Origin: Pseudisothecium myosuroides
Lineage: Eukaryota; Streptophyta; Bryopsida; Hypnales; Lembophyllaceae
Length of the DNA stretch: 64,000 nucleotides
Direction of reading: 5' to 3'
Assembly (NCBI GenBank): GCA_951799445.1
Contig: OX637292.1
Coordinates: 2,173,296-2,237,295, forward strand
This document shows, in pieces, positions 21,498 to 32,643 of this stretch. Below the pieces are notes generated by a model that did not search any database, was not told where the DNA came from, and saw nothing but the letters and a program-made list of their open reading frames with translations. Position 1 is the stretch's first letter. Every line of letters begins with the position of its first letter. The position numbers and the translations under genes were made by a program.

Positions 21498-22787
21498 TTT
21501 TCATTACTCTGTTACATGAATCATTCAGTTTTTGGTTACCCTTTTAATCACCGTGGAGGTTTCTGACATTGGTTACAATTCTCCGAGTACTTCTAGTCCC
21601 GAATGCCACGATTAGCCTGTTTTGTTTGACCTTCTTGCCTATGATTGCACATCAATGGCTACTTGTAAAACGTGCATCTACTTTGTCTTTGAGATTTTCG
21701 ATGTGTATTTACATTGTAAACTTGTCGTCAATTTCTGACCTCTTTGGTGAAGCACTTGTCTGTGTGGATTTGGCTTCAAAAGCATGCCGCTCTCACTGGA
21801 TTTTGTTGCAGTGGACCTTTCTGGGAGGCAGTAAGTACTACCCTAAACCACCAATTGTCTTTTTTGGTCTTTACTAACATTCCATGTTCACTGGATTTTT
21901 AGCATTGTATTTTGTTGTTTACTATGATTTTTTTCTTTTATTTCATCTACAGCTTGTATTTTTTTTTCTTTACTAGGAATCTTTTATTTTCCCTCGATAG
22001 CATTCTGTTTCTTTTAGTTCTTTAGCATTCTTCCTTTTTCTTCCTTTTGACCTTCTGGTTTTTGCTTCTTTACTAGCATTTTCATTTTTCTTCTGAGGCT
22101 TCTCCTTTTTTTTTCTTCTTTAGCATTTTCTTCTTCCTTTTTTCTTCTTCTTTAGCATTCTGTTTTTTTCTTATTTATTAGGAATTTTTTCCTTTTCTTT
22201 TTAGCACTTTCCTTATTTTTTTTCTTTACCATTATTTTTTTCTTTTTAGCATTCTGTTTTTTTCTTATTTATTAGGAATTTTTTCCCTTTCTTTTTAGCA
22301 TTCTCCTTATTCTTTTTCTTTAGCATTTTTATTTTATTTTCCAGCATTCTGTTTTCTTTTTCTTTACTAGAATATTTTTTTTTCTTTCTAGTATTCTATT
22401 TTTTCTCCTTTACTTGCAGTAATGTTTTTGGTTCTTTCATATTTTTCTTTACTATCATTCTTTTTTTCCTTCCTTTAGTAGTATTTTTTTTTTCTGAGGT
22501 GGGGTGGGGAGTTAAATCTCAGAGCCTGAACCCTAAATTAGACCCCCTAAACCTTTAGTTATTGACCCCTAGAACCCTGAATTAGACCCCCCTTAGATCT
22601 TGTTGGGTAGGTGGGTTAATTTCATTCATTCGAAATTACTAATCTTGAATATTTGAGGTTGGGTAAACTAATGTGACATTCTGAGGAGAAGTTCTGCTAC
22701 TGCGAGATCTTCCAAAATCTGGGTTTAGGTGGAGGCGACATTCCTGATTTTTGAAGTTCCAGGAGTCAGTCGACTTCAACCCTACCT
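21498..22787. other. Transposon 3' region with polypyrimidine tract
   Basis: After the stop codon there is about 380 bp of ordinary sequence. From 21880 to 22490 a very T-rich strand follows, with recurrent TTTAGCATTCT and TTATTTATTAGGAATTTTTT. One segment of about 90 bp is repeated (near 22153 and 22244). From 22500 there is degenerate CCCTAAA-like sequence (ACCCTAAATTAGACCCCCTA). Confidence 0.65.
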
Positions 22788-22926
22788 GTGGACTTCAATG
22801 GGCCATCCTGAATGACAACAATTGCATTTGGGATTGTGTTCCTGATACTCCATCCCTGTGGACTTCAATGGGACATCCTGAGTGACCCCAATTGCAGGGA
22901 ATTGTATTCTTGATACTCCATCCATG
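22788..22926. repeat. 70-bp tandem duplication
   Basis: Two copies beginning GTGGACTTCAATGGG at 22788 and 22858, each ending in GATACTCCATCC, with scattered substitutions. It lies in the right non-coding arm of the 17-kb element. Confidence 0.85.
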
Positions 22927-23355
22927 CTGTGCAATTGGCATGTCTTAGATTTCTGCAGTGGGCGGAGGCATTCAGAATTTCTTGCATTTCTGGTTGCTGC
23001 TCTTCCGAGTTTCTGTAGGCCGTCATTCCTGCTGTTGCGCAACTGGTGAGTTTGTCTTTGTCACTCTTGTTGATTGTTTTTTGCTGTTCTTCGTCAATTG
23101 CTTCACGGATTCACCCTAAACTACCTACATTTTGCTGTCTAAATGCTGTTGTGTGTGCGAGTATGGATCCGTTCTTCTGTATCAGGGTTTAGGGTCAAGT
23201 TCGGAGCTGCATTGGGGTGGCTGCGCTTGGGAACTAAGTTATGAATTGGCTGTCTTCTACTAGTTTTTTGCTTGTGCTGATTCTGTCTATCTATTTTAGA
23301 CTCGCTTTGTGGTTCCTAGCAGTTTGTGGTGCTTCATTGCAACGCCAAGTCCGAG

Positions 23356-23841
23356 ATGGGTTCGCAAGTTGCAAGTGGCGAAGTGGTCCTCAACGACGCC
23401 CTCCTCGAGTTCGTCTTGGAGCGCTGTTCTTTGTCGGAGAATGGTTGGACAAGATTTGAACGCCGAGATGTGCCAAGGATGTAGCTGCTGCACCTGCTCC
23501 CAGTTTTGTGCAGTGTGTCAAAGGTAACCCGTCGATGTGCAGGGCTCACTGTCCAGCTAGTGGCGCTGCGACTAGCTTTGCACGACGTTGACAATATGGT
23601 GGTGCAGCTTTTCGGGACGAAGAAGGCGAACGAGTCATGCAGTTCAGCAGTTGTTTGACGAAAATATGGCCCTCTTTTCGAAATCTTGGGAGTTTGACTG
23701 CACAGTGCCCCTCAACCTGCGGACCAAGCTACTTGACGACCTCGAGGTGCCAGAGCTTCATGACTTGCGCTTGCAAATCCGTTCAGGTTGGCAAGTGGAA
23801 GCTAGAGTCATAAAGGGAGACTGGCAGGTTTCCTCTCCTCA
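23356..23841 (+). pseudogene. Decayed open frame in the right arm of the transposon
   Basis: The pieces read like codons of one protein scattered over three frames. They run from an ATG at 23356 (MGSQVASGEVVLNDALLEF), through a segment with CVKGNPSMCRAHCPASG in another frame, then VDNMVVQLFGTKK, and finally FSKSWEFDCTVPLNLRTK to GDWQ at about 23841, followed by a GT. At least two frameshifts are needed to join them. I do not recognise the protein. It could be a second transposon gene or a captured host fragment. Confidence 0.35.
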
Positions 23842-25036
23842 CTTCTGGATTACGCCGTCAATGCGTTGAGGTATCGTTCTTGAACTCTTGAACAGCAGTC
23901 ATTGTATTAGAAAATCACTGTTTTGTTTCATGTAAACCGCCTTCATTGTTGTGGACTGCAGGTTTGAACTTCAAATTGTTTTGCTCAATCCTCAGTCAAG
24001 TTCTTGGGTTCCGTTGGGTTCTACAGTCCATTGAATTCCCTTTTATGTTTACTTCATTCCACCTTGTGCTTGCCGTACCTGAGAGTAGAGCTCATAGTGT
24101 TGCCTTTGTATTCCTTGATTCCAATCAGCGTGCTTGGCTAAAAGGCTTGTACAATTTGCGGAATTCAAATTAGGTTGTGTCAATCATCCTTTGTGTATTT
24201 TTGTTTTCTTCTTCTTCCATTTGATCCATATGAGCTCCTCTCTTGGTCATGTGCAGGTGCATTGTGGTGGCCGTTTTTTGGCGAGTTTTTCAACGTGCAG
24301 CAATGTGCAGCAGTTTGTCAACGACAATTATTTCTGTTTTTTCATGTATTGCATGTCGGACCTCTTCATCCGAACTCTAAAACTAAACCTCTAAATTTTG
24401 TACATGCTGTGAATGCCTTGTACTGTGTTCTCTAAACACAAATTTTCTATAACGCACAATTCATTTTGACATTGAATGTAGTTGCATTTTGGGCAGTGTC
24501 ATTCACGTGTTTCTTCCCTTTTTGTATGCTTGTCGTTGTTTGTATGCTCGTTTGTATGTCTCAATGTTTTTTCAGGTGTTCTGGCTTTGGCATACTGAGT
24601 ATGAAACCTTACTTTGGATGTTTCAATGTTAATCATATACCTGAGATTTATGAATGCTGGCCTTTCTCGTTTCTGCTTGGAAGTATGAACGCTGGAATGG
24701 GGTTTTGTTTCTAAAGTATTATGTACTGTTCAAGTTTTCCAAGTATTTTGCTTTTGTATATCATTTGTAGTTTGGATTCTTTTTAGTCAAGAATGTCGAT
24801 ATGATCTCAGCATTCACTGACTTCTTTCAAATTTTTGGAAATGGCTATATACTTATAATGAATATAGGGTATTCTAAAGTAGCACAAGAAAAATTTCAAA
24901 TGACATATACGGTATATGATATGACGTGAATTTAGAAATTTAGGTACATGAAGCCGTATAGAAACTACAAAAATTTACCTACATAGCCCAAAGGTAATAG
25001 GGGCTTGAACGCACGTGATATCTAAACATACCATAT
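23842..25036. other. Right arm of the 17-kb transposon, non-coding
   Basis: T-rich sequence with only short chance frames. Several CAG-acceptor-like sites (for example near 23962 and 24257) hint at former exons, but no coherent protein was found. Confidence 0.4.
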
Positions 25037-25051
25037 AGTGCACCCCCCGAG
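25037..25051 (-). repeat. Right terminal inverted repeat
   Basis: AGTGCACCCCCCGAG; its reverse complement pairs with the left end at 12 of 15 positions. Confidence 0.8.
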
Positions 25052-25059
25052 GTTTAGAG
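25052..25059. repeat. Right 8-bp target-site duplication
   Basis: GTTTAGAG, the partner of GTTTAGCG at 7829-7836; one substitution since insertion. Confidence 0.85.
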
Positions 25060-27122
25060 GCCACATTCAAAGCTTCTCCCACAAATAGAAATAAATACGG
25101 AGCTAAAGGACATCCTTGTCTGACACCCCTCAAAACTGGAAAAGGTTTGGTGTTGACGTCGTTAACACATACTGAGGTTTCAGCATTATCAAATAGGAGC
25201 TTGACAAGGTTGATAAATGCTACAGGAATCCCCATGGTCTCAAGGATGCAAAATAAGAATGGGAGGTGAACTGTATCATATGCCTCTTTGAAGTCTAGTT
25301 TCAATAGAATTGCCTCCTGACCAGACTCCTTGGCCCATGAGATGGATTCTTGTAATAGAAGTATGTTGTCAAGAATATACCTGGATGGTATGAACGCAGA
25401 TTGATTAGTGCTAATGACCTCCGCAAGTATTGGTTGCAGTCGTTTCTGGAGGGCTTTTGCCAAGATTTTGTACTTGACATTCAACAAACTAATTGGCCTC
25501 CAATTGCCGATTTCTTCCCTAGGGCCACCTTTGTGCAACAAAGCAATAGTACCCTTGTTCATTCCTGTAGGGAGGGAACCACTTGAGACTGCTTGATGGA
25601 TCATGGCTGTAAAACCTGCACCAATCATATACCAATATTTTTGGTAGAACTCTGTAATAAACCCGTCTGGGCCTGGGTTCTTATCCGGAGCCATGTCATC
25701 CAATGCTGATTTGAGCTCTTGCTCGGTTATGATGCAAGATAAGTCTGACTTGGCCTCAAGGGGAACGCTATTAGGTAACAAACCAAGAAATTCATCCATT
25801 GTTGTCGACTTCTCTAGGGAATCTGGTTCTGCCAAGTACAATTTGCTATAAAATTCTTAGCAAATTTGGCGCATACCTTTATGATCTGAGTTGACTTGGC
25901 CCTGGGGATTTTGAAGACTAGTGATTGCGGACGATGCAGGCTTTTCTCTAATTGCCTTGAAAAATTCTGAAGAGACTAGGTCTCCTCGAAATTTCCACCT
26001 GATCCTTGATCGTACTCGATGTCCGGCAACCTTCTTTGTCTCGACTTCTTGAAGGTGAATCCTTGCTTCACCATGCTACCTCTAAGAGTCAAGGTTGTCT
26101 GGATTGTCTTGGAGAGCCGTGGAAGCCGTAGATAGCGCTCCTCGAGCTTCATCCTCTTCGGCTCTAAAGTCCAGTGCCTTGTGATGGCAAAAGGATCTGT
26201 ATACCTTAGAGAAAACTTTGAGTTTAGTAAAGAATGAGGTTGAGGGTGGAGACTTATACCACGCGTGCTCAATAACAAGTTTGGCTAGGTCAAGCCATTG
26301 TCCATTCATTTTCCAGCAGGTGACTTGAGCTGGAGACTGTTGGAACTCAATTGTGGCTGTCACTGGGCAATGATCAGACCACGCACTATCACTCCATATT
26401 GTATAATCAATGAGCTTGCGATTTGATGAACCTGGCCCATTTTTAAAAAGATACACCCAATCTAAGCGAGCAAGGATGCGATGACCATCTCCTCTGAAGT
26501 TATCCCATGAAAAAGGAATACTTCCTGCCGATCGTAAGTTGTCCTCGACTTGGAGATGTTGCTTAAGGTTGGAAAACATAGCTCTTTCTGAAGCAGGAAG
26601 CATTCTACCGCAGGGGTTAGTCTTGTCTTGTCTAGACTCGACCATATTAAAGTCCCCTGCAAGTACCCATCTGCACCCAGATGGTAAATCACGAATCATC
26701 ATTTCCCATAAGTGGCAACGGGCATGTGAGTCATTTGGAGCATAGATGTTGACAAATCCCACGTCTCTTCCTGGAAAACCTTTGAGGACCATCCATTGAG
26801 CCCTATTTTCTAAGATGGTACCAGAACTCATAACCATGTGTGAATATTTTGGAACCAGTAACGTTAAGACCCCACCTCTGCCAACGCAAGCGCAAGAATC
26901 TCCAGGATTATTATTATACCGTGTGCTAGCCGCAACAACCCATGATGATGCTTGAGGCCAAATAAGCTTTCCAATATTATTGGCCTCCTGATTTCTTAAC
27001 TTGTGCTCCTGAATAAAAATGATGTCAATTTGAGAAAGGGACTGAATATAATTTCGAAGTAGAGAGACTGAGGACTTGTCATTAAGACCTCTCACATTAA
27101 ATGATAGCAGTCGTACAGTCAT
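25060..27122 (-). pseudogene. LINE ORF2, 5' part (AP endonuclease and RT palm)
   Basis: Read right to left from the ATG at 27122 (MTVRLLSFNVRGLND). The first ~250 residues are an AP-type endonuclease with its motifs in place: SFNVRGL, FIQEHKL, NIYAPND, LAGDFNM, ARLDWV and SDHCPV. After three in-frame stops (about 26082, 26076 and 25866) the same frame continues as reverse transcriptase: NWRPISLLNVKYKILAK, NQSAFIPSRYILDN, LKLDFKEAYDTV (motif A aspartate) and RGVRQGCPLAPYLF (motif B). It stops at the transposon junction, and the remaining RT lies at 5629-7836. The element would copy itself by target-primed reverse transcription in the nucleus. This copy is inactive. Confidence 0.9.
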
Positions 27123-27532
27123 TTGCCATAATTGGAGAGAGAGGATCGGTTAGCGGAATCCTCCACGCTGCTACGAGAATTGTCAATCATGTACCCCCAA
27201 GTGTCAAAACCATCTTGGATAGGGGTGATAGGTGGGGTAGAGGGTGACGAGTTGAGGGCCCGGATTGCGGCTCTGGCGCTTCATACAGACTGGGTGAGTT
27301 CTGCCGCTGGGGGAGACGGATCGGAATTGCTCCCTTGAATTGGTGTCTGAGCCTGCTAGGCCACCAAATTGGGACGGGGTCTGTCGGCCGTAAGTCTCTG
27401 GATAGCCTGATAGGCTCTTTCGTTATCTCGAGCCTCAGCTTGACTCAGCTGAGATGGGGGACGTTGGGTACTATGACCTAGAGTTTGATATTGTACCTCC
27501 GCAATATGAGTTGACTAATCAAAAGATATAGC

Positions 27533-29626
27533 TCAAGGCTGTAAAGGAGTCAAGTGTGTCGAGTTAGGGCTTGCAATCCCCTGCCTAATTGGAGAAAATT
27601 GTTGGCATTGAGCATCCTCAAAGGCCTCCTCTTCATGTTGAGATGGACCAGTGGCTTTGTCAGGAGATTGAATTTCATCCGTATCATCTGTGAATGCGAA
27701 CCTGCGGCCTTGCTCCAAATTAATCCCAAGTAGAGCTAATGTAATGCTTGTTGGTTCCAATGCGCTTGGGCATGATAAATGAGAGCCAATAATAACTTGG
27801 TCGTTGAGTGTCGATCCTGGAGAACCAGAATCTCCAATGATGATTGCAGTCGCCAGGCTCCCTCCTTCTTGCACATTAAGGTGAGCCTCTGAATGAATAG
27901 CTTTGTCCATGATAGAGGAAGCTGCCATCTTGATTTCTTCAGCTTGTCTTACGTAATTCACCTCTTCTTCTTCTGCAAGGTGTATCATATACTGTTCAAT
28001 CTCTTCCTCCAATGCCATATCAGTGTCATCTTCCTTGATAGGGGTGTCCATAACGTCCGATATGTGGACAGGGTTGTCGTAAGGAACTAGCGAAGGCGCT
28101 GGTGGAAGAATTGCTGCTGCACGTAAAGGTTGTGATAATCTGGAGTCAAGCGGAAGTTGAGCAAGTGGTGTAAATACCTGAGAAAGCTGGACCGGGTAGC
28201 TGTGGTTGATCTGGGAAGCTTGTATTGTACTGGGAGAAGCTTCAGTTATACTGGGGGAGATGTGGACCAAGTTGGGGGAGACTCAAACCATGTTGGTCTA
28301 TGTTTGGACCATTTTGGGGGAGGCTTGAGTAATGCTGGGAGAGACTTGGTCTGTACTAGGATGATCTCAAACCATGCTAGGAGAACTTCAAGCCATACTG
28401 GGAGGTATTTGAATCGTGTTGGGGGAAGCTGGAGCGACGATAGACTCCTGAATTTTGGCCGTGACTGTCTTGTCCTTTGGGTATTCAACTTCCATCGCTA
28501 CTAGACCGGAGTCGTCGACATCTTCCTTGGCTTGGCTCGGTGTGCTAGACCTCCTGTTGCGAGACTATGGAAACTTCAATCGAGGCTTGCGATTCTTGCG
28601 CACTACTAGCGTAAAGCCGTCCTCGTCATGTGAAGTTGGGGAAGAAGATGTGGATCTGGTCGTGTCTTCAGGCCGGAATCGAGCAGAGGGCTCACGTCGA
28701 TAAAACTGCTGAGATGAGGATCCCCTGTATCTTCCCGTCATTGCTCAACGTGGTGGAAAAGGCGGAGATGGAAAAATGCCGCGTTTGGGGCATTTGGCTT
28801 CGTCATGAAAAATCCTTGGGCAGCGGTGGCACGATGTATCTGTAATCTCATATTCAACAATGATTTTAGAAAAATGACCCGTCACGTTTGCAACCGAGAG
28901 TGTCGAAACGTATCCTTTGGTAGGGTCAATAGCGACGCAAAATCTTGGATCTGTCGAGCTGAATACACTCCTATCCTCTTCAAGGACAGTCCCTACTATG
29001 CTAGCTAGGGTTTTAGCTTCATTTTTGTAAAACTCCAAAGGTAGGTTTTTTAGATGAATCCAGCAAGGAACACCTAACCCTAAAGGCTGGCTAGGGTTGA
29101 AATCAGGGATCCAACATTGCAGTACGGCCGTTCCGACTTTAAGACGACAGGGTGACAGATCTAAGGCCTGATGGACTACATCTATCGATTCCAACTTAAG
29201 GAAATGGAAACCTCCACCTACATTCCTATATAATGCAACTTTGGCATGGATCAAACTTTCAAACTCACTGATCCAGATTTCATGCTTGACCGAAGGAGGG
29301 AGATCAGTCATAGACTTAACAATCACGACATGTTGTTTAAGATAGGCTACCTCTCTCCTAAGCATCACCATGTCTAGTGTTGTTGCTGGCACTTCGACGC
29401 GCTCCCGAACTAGAAGACTGTTGGAATTGCGTGACAGACCTGCTGGAAGCTCAGTATTGAGTTGATCGTTCCGGCCGCTTGGAAGGTGCACCTGTGTTGA
29501 TGCTGCCAGATCTGCAACTGTGACGCGCTGACGGTTGACCGAAGCACTCCCCTGTGGCTCTATCGACTCAGATCTGGAGCCGCTCAGATCCCATCGTACT
29601 GCGGCGGCGTAGTTTGCCGCAGGCAT
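27533..29626 (-). pseudogene. LINE ORF1 (nucleic-acid-binding, zinc knuckle)
   Basis: From the ATG at 29626 the frame is open for 293 codons to 28745. It resumes in the same frame at 28270 for 245 codons to 27533; the stretch between is broken by stops and a frame change. The first part resembles plant LINE ORF1 proteins of the DUF4283 type (a P-C-W-I-H-L-K-N-L-P-L-E-F-Y block) and ends with a canonical zinc knuckle, CHRCPRIFHDEAKC (C-X2-C-X4-H-X4-C). Around 28195-28440 the minus strand has a degenerate proline-rich tandem repeat, about 27-30 bp per unit, with units like CCCAGTATAACTGAAGCTTC. ORF1 is expected to coat the element RNA. ORF2 starts 411 bp downstream. Confidence 0.75.
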
Positions 29627-30530
29627 ATTAAACAGTGTTTAGGTTAAGCTAAATAAATTTGTGAATCTAAGTTCGGATTATTCCAGATTTCAAAATCCGG
29701 AGGAATCAGCCGCATGACAACTCATGAACGCAAACGTAGACAATCAAGCAAACTAATTCATGGGTGATGGTGTATCTCGTTGAGCATTCAGCACAGATTC
29801 AAGTGGTGCGACGGCAGCTCCACCCGACCCCTGCTCTCACCATCGCTCCTCTCATCACATGGACCAGTACATTTTTAACCTTTGGCGTCTTAGGCCACCA
29901 TCCACGCGAAATGGGGGTCACGCCCCCGGCTCTCTTTCCCAACTTAACGAGCCTCTTGTGGAGGTAGGCCCAACTATGGGTAGCCAAGCCTAATCTGCCC
30001 TGCCCAATGTTTTTTTTACACACGAATTTTTGCCACTTGGGCTACAGCCGGAATTTGTTGTCTATTTATTGTAAAAGAAATTTTCATTTTGGGGGATCAA
30101 AATAATCATATTATTGCTCTATTTTAAGACTAGTAGCTCGACTAGTAGCCAAATTTTACCTAGGTATCTCCTAGTTTTCATATAGATATCACCAAGTATC
30201 ACATGAGTATTGAAGAAACAACTGGCTCCTTTTCCAAAACGAAAACAAACAAACATTGGCCCCACTTGTAACTCGCAAATCCGATGGGTCGGCTACCTTA
30301 ACCTTGATTGCTATGGACTAGGTAATTGCAACGCAAGCCAAGTTAACAAAAATAATTGTCGGTTAGGACCTATTGAGCCACAGGCGGCGAAGTTGGTACT
30401 AACCTGCGATTATTTTTGATGACTTGGCCTACTTTGTAATTACCGGATATAATGTCAATGCAGGAGAGTTGAGCCGTTTGACTTCTTTGATATCAAAACA
30501 TGCCACAAATCCCTAAATCCACGAAGATTG
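29627..30530. other. LINE 5' flank and intergenic DNA
   Basis: 29627-29868 is probably the 5' untranslated region of the minus-strand LINE, ending at the 11-mer ACATTTTTAAC (29869-29879). Beyond it only short chance frames are seen. Confidence 0.4.
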
Positions 30531-32643
30531 CCAACAAAATGTTTTACATGTTTTACATGTTTTAAAATGCAAGTAGAAAGAGGTTCATTTTGTGGACTTC
30601 TACATGACATATAATTAAATATTTTTAGAAATACTTTGAGTAGTAGCTAAAACTGTAGTACAAAACCATCCCCTCTAAATTTTAGCTCCAAATTCATTTC
30701 TTTGGATATTACTTTGTTCAAAAAACCTCTAAATTGGCAAGTGTGACAGAAAATTGGGGGCTATTATTAAATAGTAAAACATTTTTTAAAATTCCAAAAA
30801 ATTAATAAACATGTATAATAGTAATAAGTACGTTGCATATAAATTTTAAGTCATTTGGAGTCAAAACACAAAAGTTATGGCCAAAAAACTAGTCAACACG
30901 CAAATGTGATAGAAAGTATAGTAGTACAAGGAGTGTTTTGAGCAATCACCCGGTTGTTCTTTTATTGATAAGTTGCATGTGGTTCATGTAAATAAAGTAA
31001 AAGGGTGATTGCAAAAAAGATAGGTAATTTTTATAGCATTTTGTCCAAAATTAGGGTTTCAAAATTGAGTACTATGAGTTCTATGAATATTAGAAGGGAA
31101 AGCTAACTAATCGATTTTGGACCATCGATCATACTATATATCTATTGTACTCTTGACGAGTATCTTTTATGAATACTACACAGTTTTAGTTGTATCCACC
31201 AATACTATATCTTAATTTTTCATAAGAAAGGGATATTTTGAGTTTTTAATTTATAATAAATTTACCATAATAAAAGATAATAATTTAAAAAATTTCAAAT
31301 AATGAGGACTTAATGGTGATCAGATTTCACCAAAAGAATGAGGGTAGTGTTTAGAAGTGTGCCCACTAGGGAGCCCTATTTACATGAATGTAGAGGACAT
31401 AAAATAATATATTTATAGATGCCTCTAATATAAAAACATGCCACCTACTATCAAAATAGACTAAAAAAATTTCAGCTCTAGATCATGAAGTTTGGGTACT
31501 CTAGAGTAGTATAATACTCAAAATTCCTAAACCTAAAAGTGTAAGAAATTAACAAAATAGACTTTTAAATATATAATGATTTTTAAAAAATTTTGAAAAA
31601 TAAAAGATATGATTACAATTGACGCATCCATCTCCATTAAAAATTCAAGTTCATTGGGTTCATGTTTCAAAAGTTAGTGGATGACAAGTCCGTCATGCTA
31701 CATGAAATAAAAAAAAACCATTATTATTTCTTGCAATAACCCAAGAGCATTTATAAGCACCAGGTGACTTAAGTCCTAAATATCCAAGGCACCGTATTTT
31801 GGTGTTTCCTAAACTTTGAAGTTCAATAAAATCTTACCAAAATATTATTTTTGGTATTTTTTAAGTTGCATATCAAGTGTTTTAAAGCATCAAAAATTTG
31901 ATTTTGAAAAAAAAATGAATTTTCTATAGAAGATTTTGCACAAGGGCGTCCATTGCAAATATTGATTTTTTCGTGCTATAGGCTCTTAGAGATGAGCCTC
32001 AAATACATGAGCTAGATCTTGGAGGAAAAATTACATTGGAAATTCATTGGAAATAATCGTAGAGTACATTTTGATAAATTGTAAATTGATTATGGATTTA
32101 TGATTGTGTATGTTATTCTCTTGAACCTCATATTTTTCATAACCTCAATATTTATATTTGGCATGTAACAAGAGGATTAAATAAATTCCAATCACTTTCA
32201 CAATTTTAACATCCATTTGATCAAGCATTAAATTCTTGGGTAATTGCATGAAACACTTGTACTATTTTTTGTCACAAGTTGCGAGCTGATTAGTTTTTTG
32301 GCCATAATTTTTGGGTTTTGATTCCAAATGATTCCAAATTTATAGACAAGGTACTTATGACTATTATACACCTTGTCTATTTTTGGAATTTAAAAAAATG
32401 TTTTACTATTTAATAATAGCCCCCGACATTATCACAAATGTCATATTTGGAGGTTTTCAGTACTATTTAGTACCCATAAAAACGAATTTGGAGCTGTGAT
32501 TTGGTGTAGATGGTCTTCTAGTAGACTTGTAGCTATTGTCCAAAGGAATTCTAAAAATATATAATTTTATGTGGTGTAGAAATCCACAAAGTGAGCCCCT
32601 TTCTACTTGCATTATGAAACATGTAAAAACTTATTTTGGCGGG
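30531..32643. mobile_element. 2.1-kb foldback element
   Basis: 30531-30951 reads as the reverse complement of 32238-32643 at moderate identity. For example, ATGCAAGTAGAAAGAGG near 30570 pairs with the strand opposite CCCCTTTCTACTTGCAT near 32597, and GGGGGCTATTATTAAATAGT with its partner near 32405. The 1.3-kb middle has no gene. Its right part (32020-32245) resembles 47030-47280, so the unit or a fragment is dispersed. Confidence 0.75.

Larger units (their letters stand above)
7837..25051 (+). mobile_element. 17.2-kb DNA transposon inserted in the LINE (autonomous type, now broken)
   Basis: The left end CCTGGGGGGCGCACT (7837-7851) and the reverse complement of the right end, CTCGGGGGGTGCACT (25051-25037), form 15-bp terminal inverted repeats with 12 matches. 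They are flanked by an 8-bp target duplication. Both ends sit at the same codon of a LINE reverse transcriptase, which gives an independent proof of the boundaries. The cargo is one large transposase gene (8709-21497) split by a later 8.3-kb insertion. About 3.5 kb follows, with a polypyrimidine tract, a 70-bp tandem repeat and a decayed frame. Without the inner insertion the element would be about 8.9 kb. The 8-bp duplication fits P-like and hAT elements, and the transposase motifs favour the P/THAP9-like side. Superfamily placement is my inference. Confidence 0.85.
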
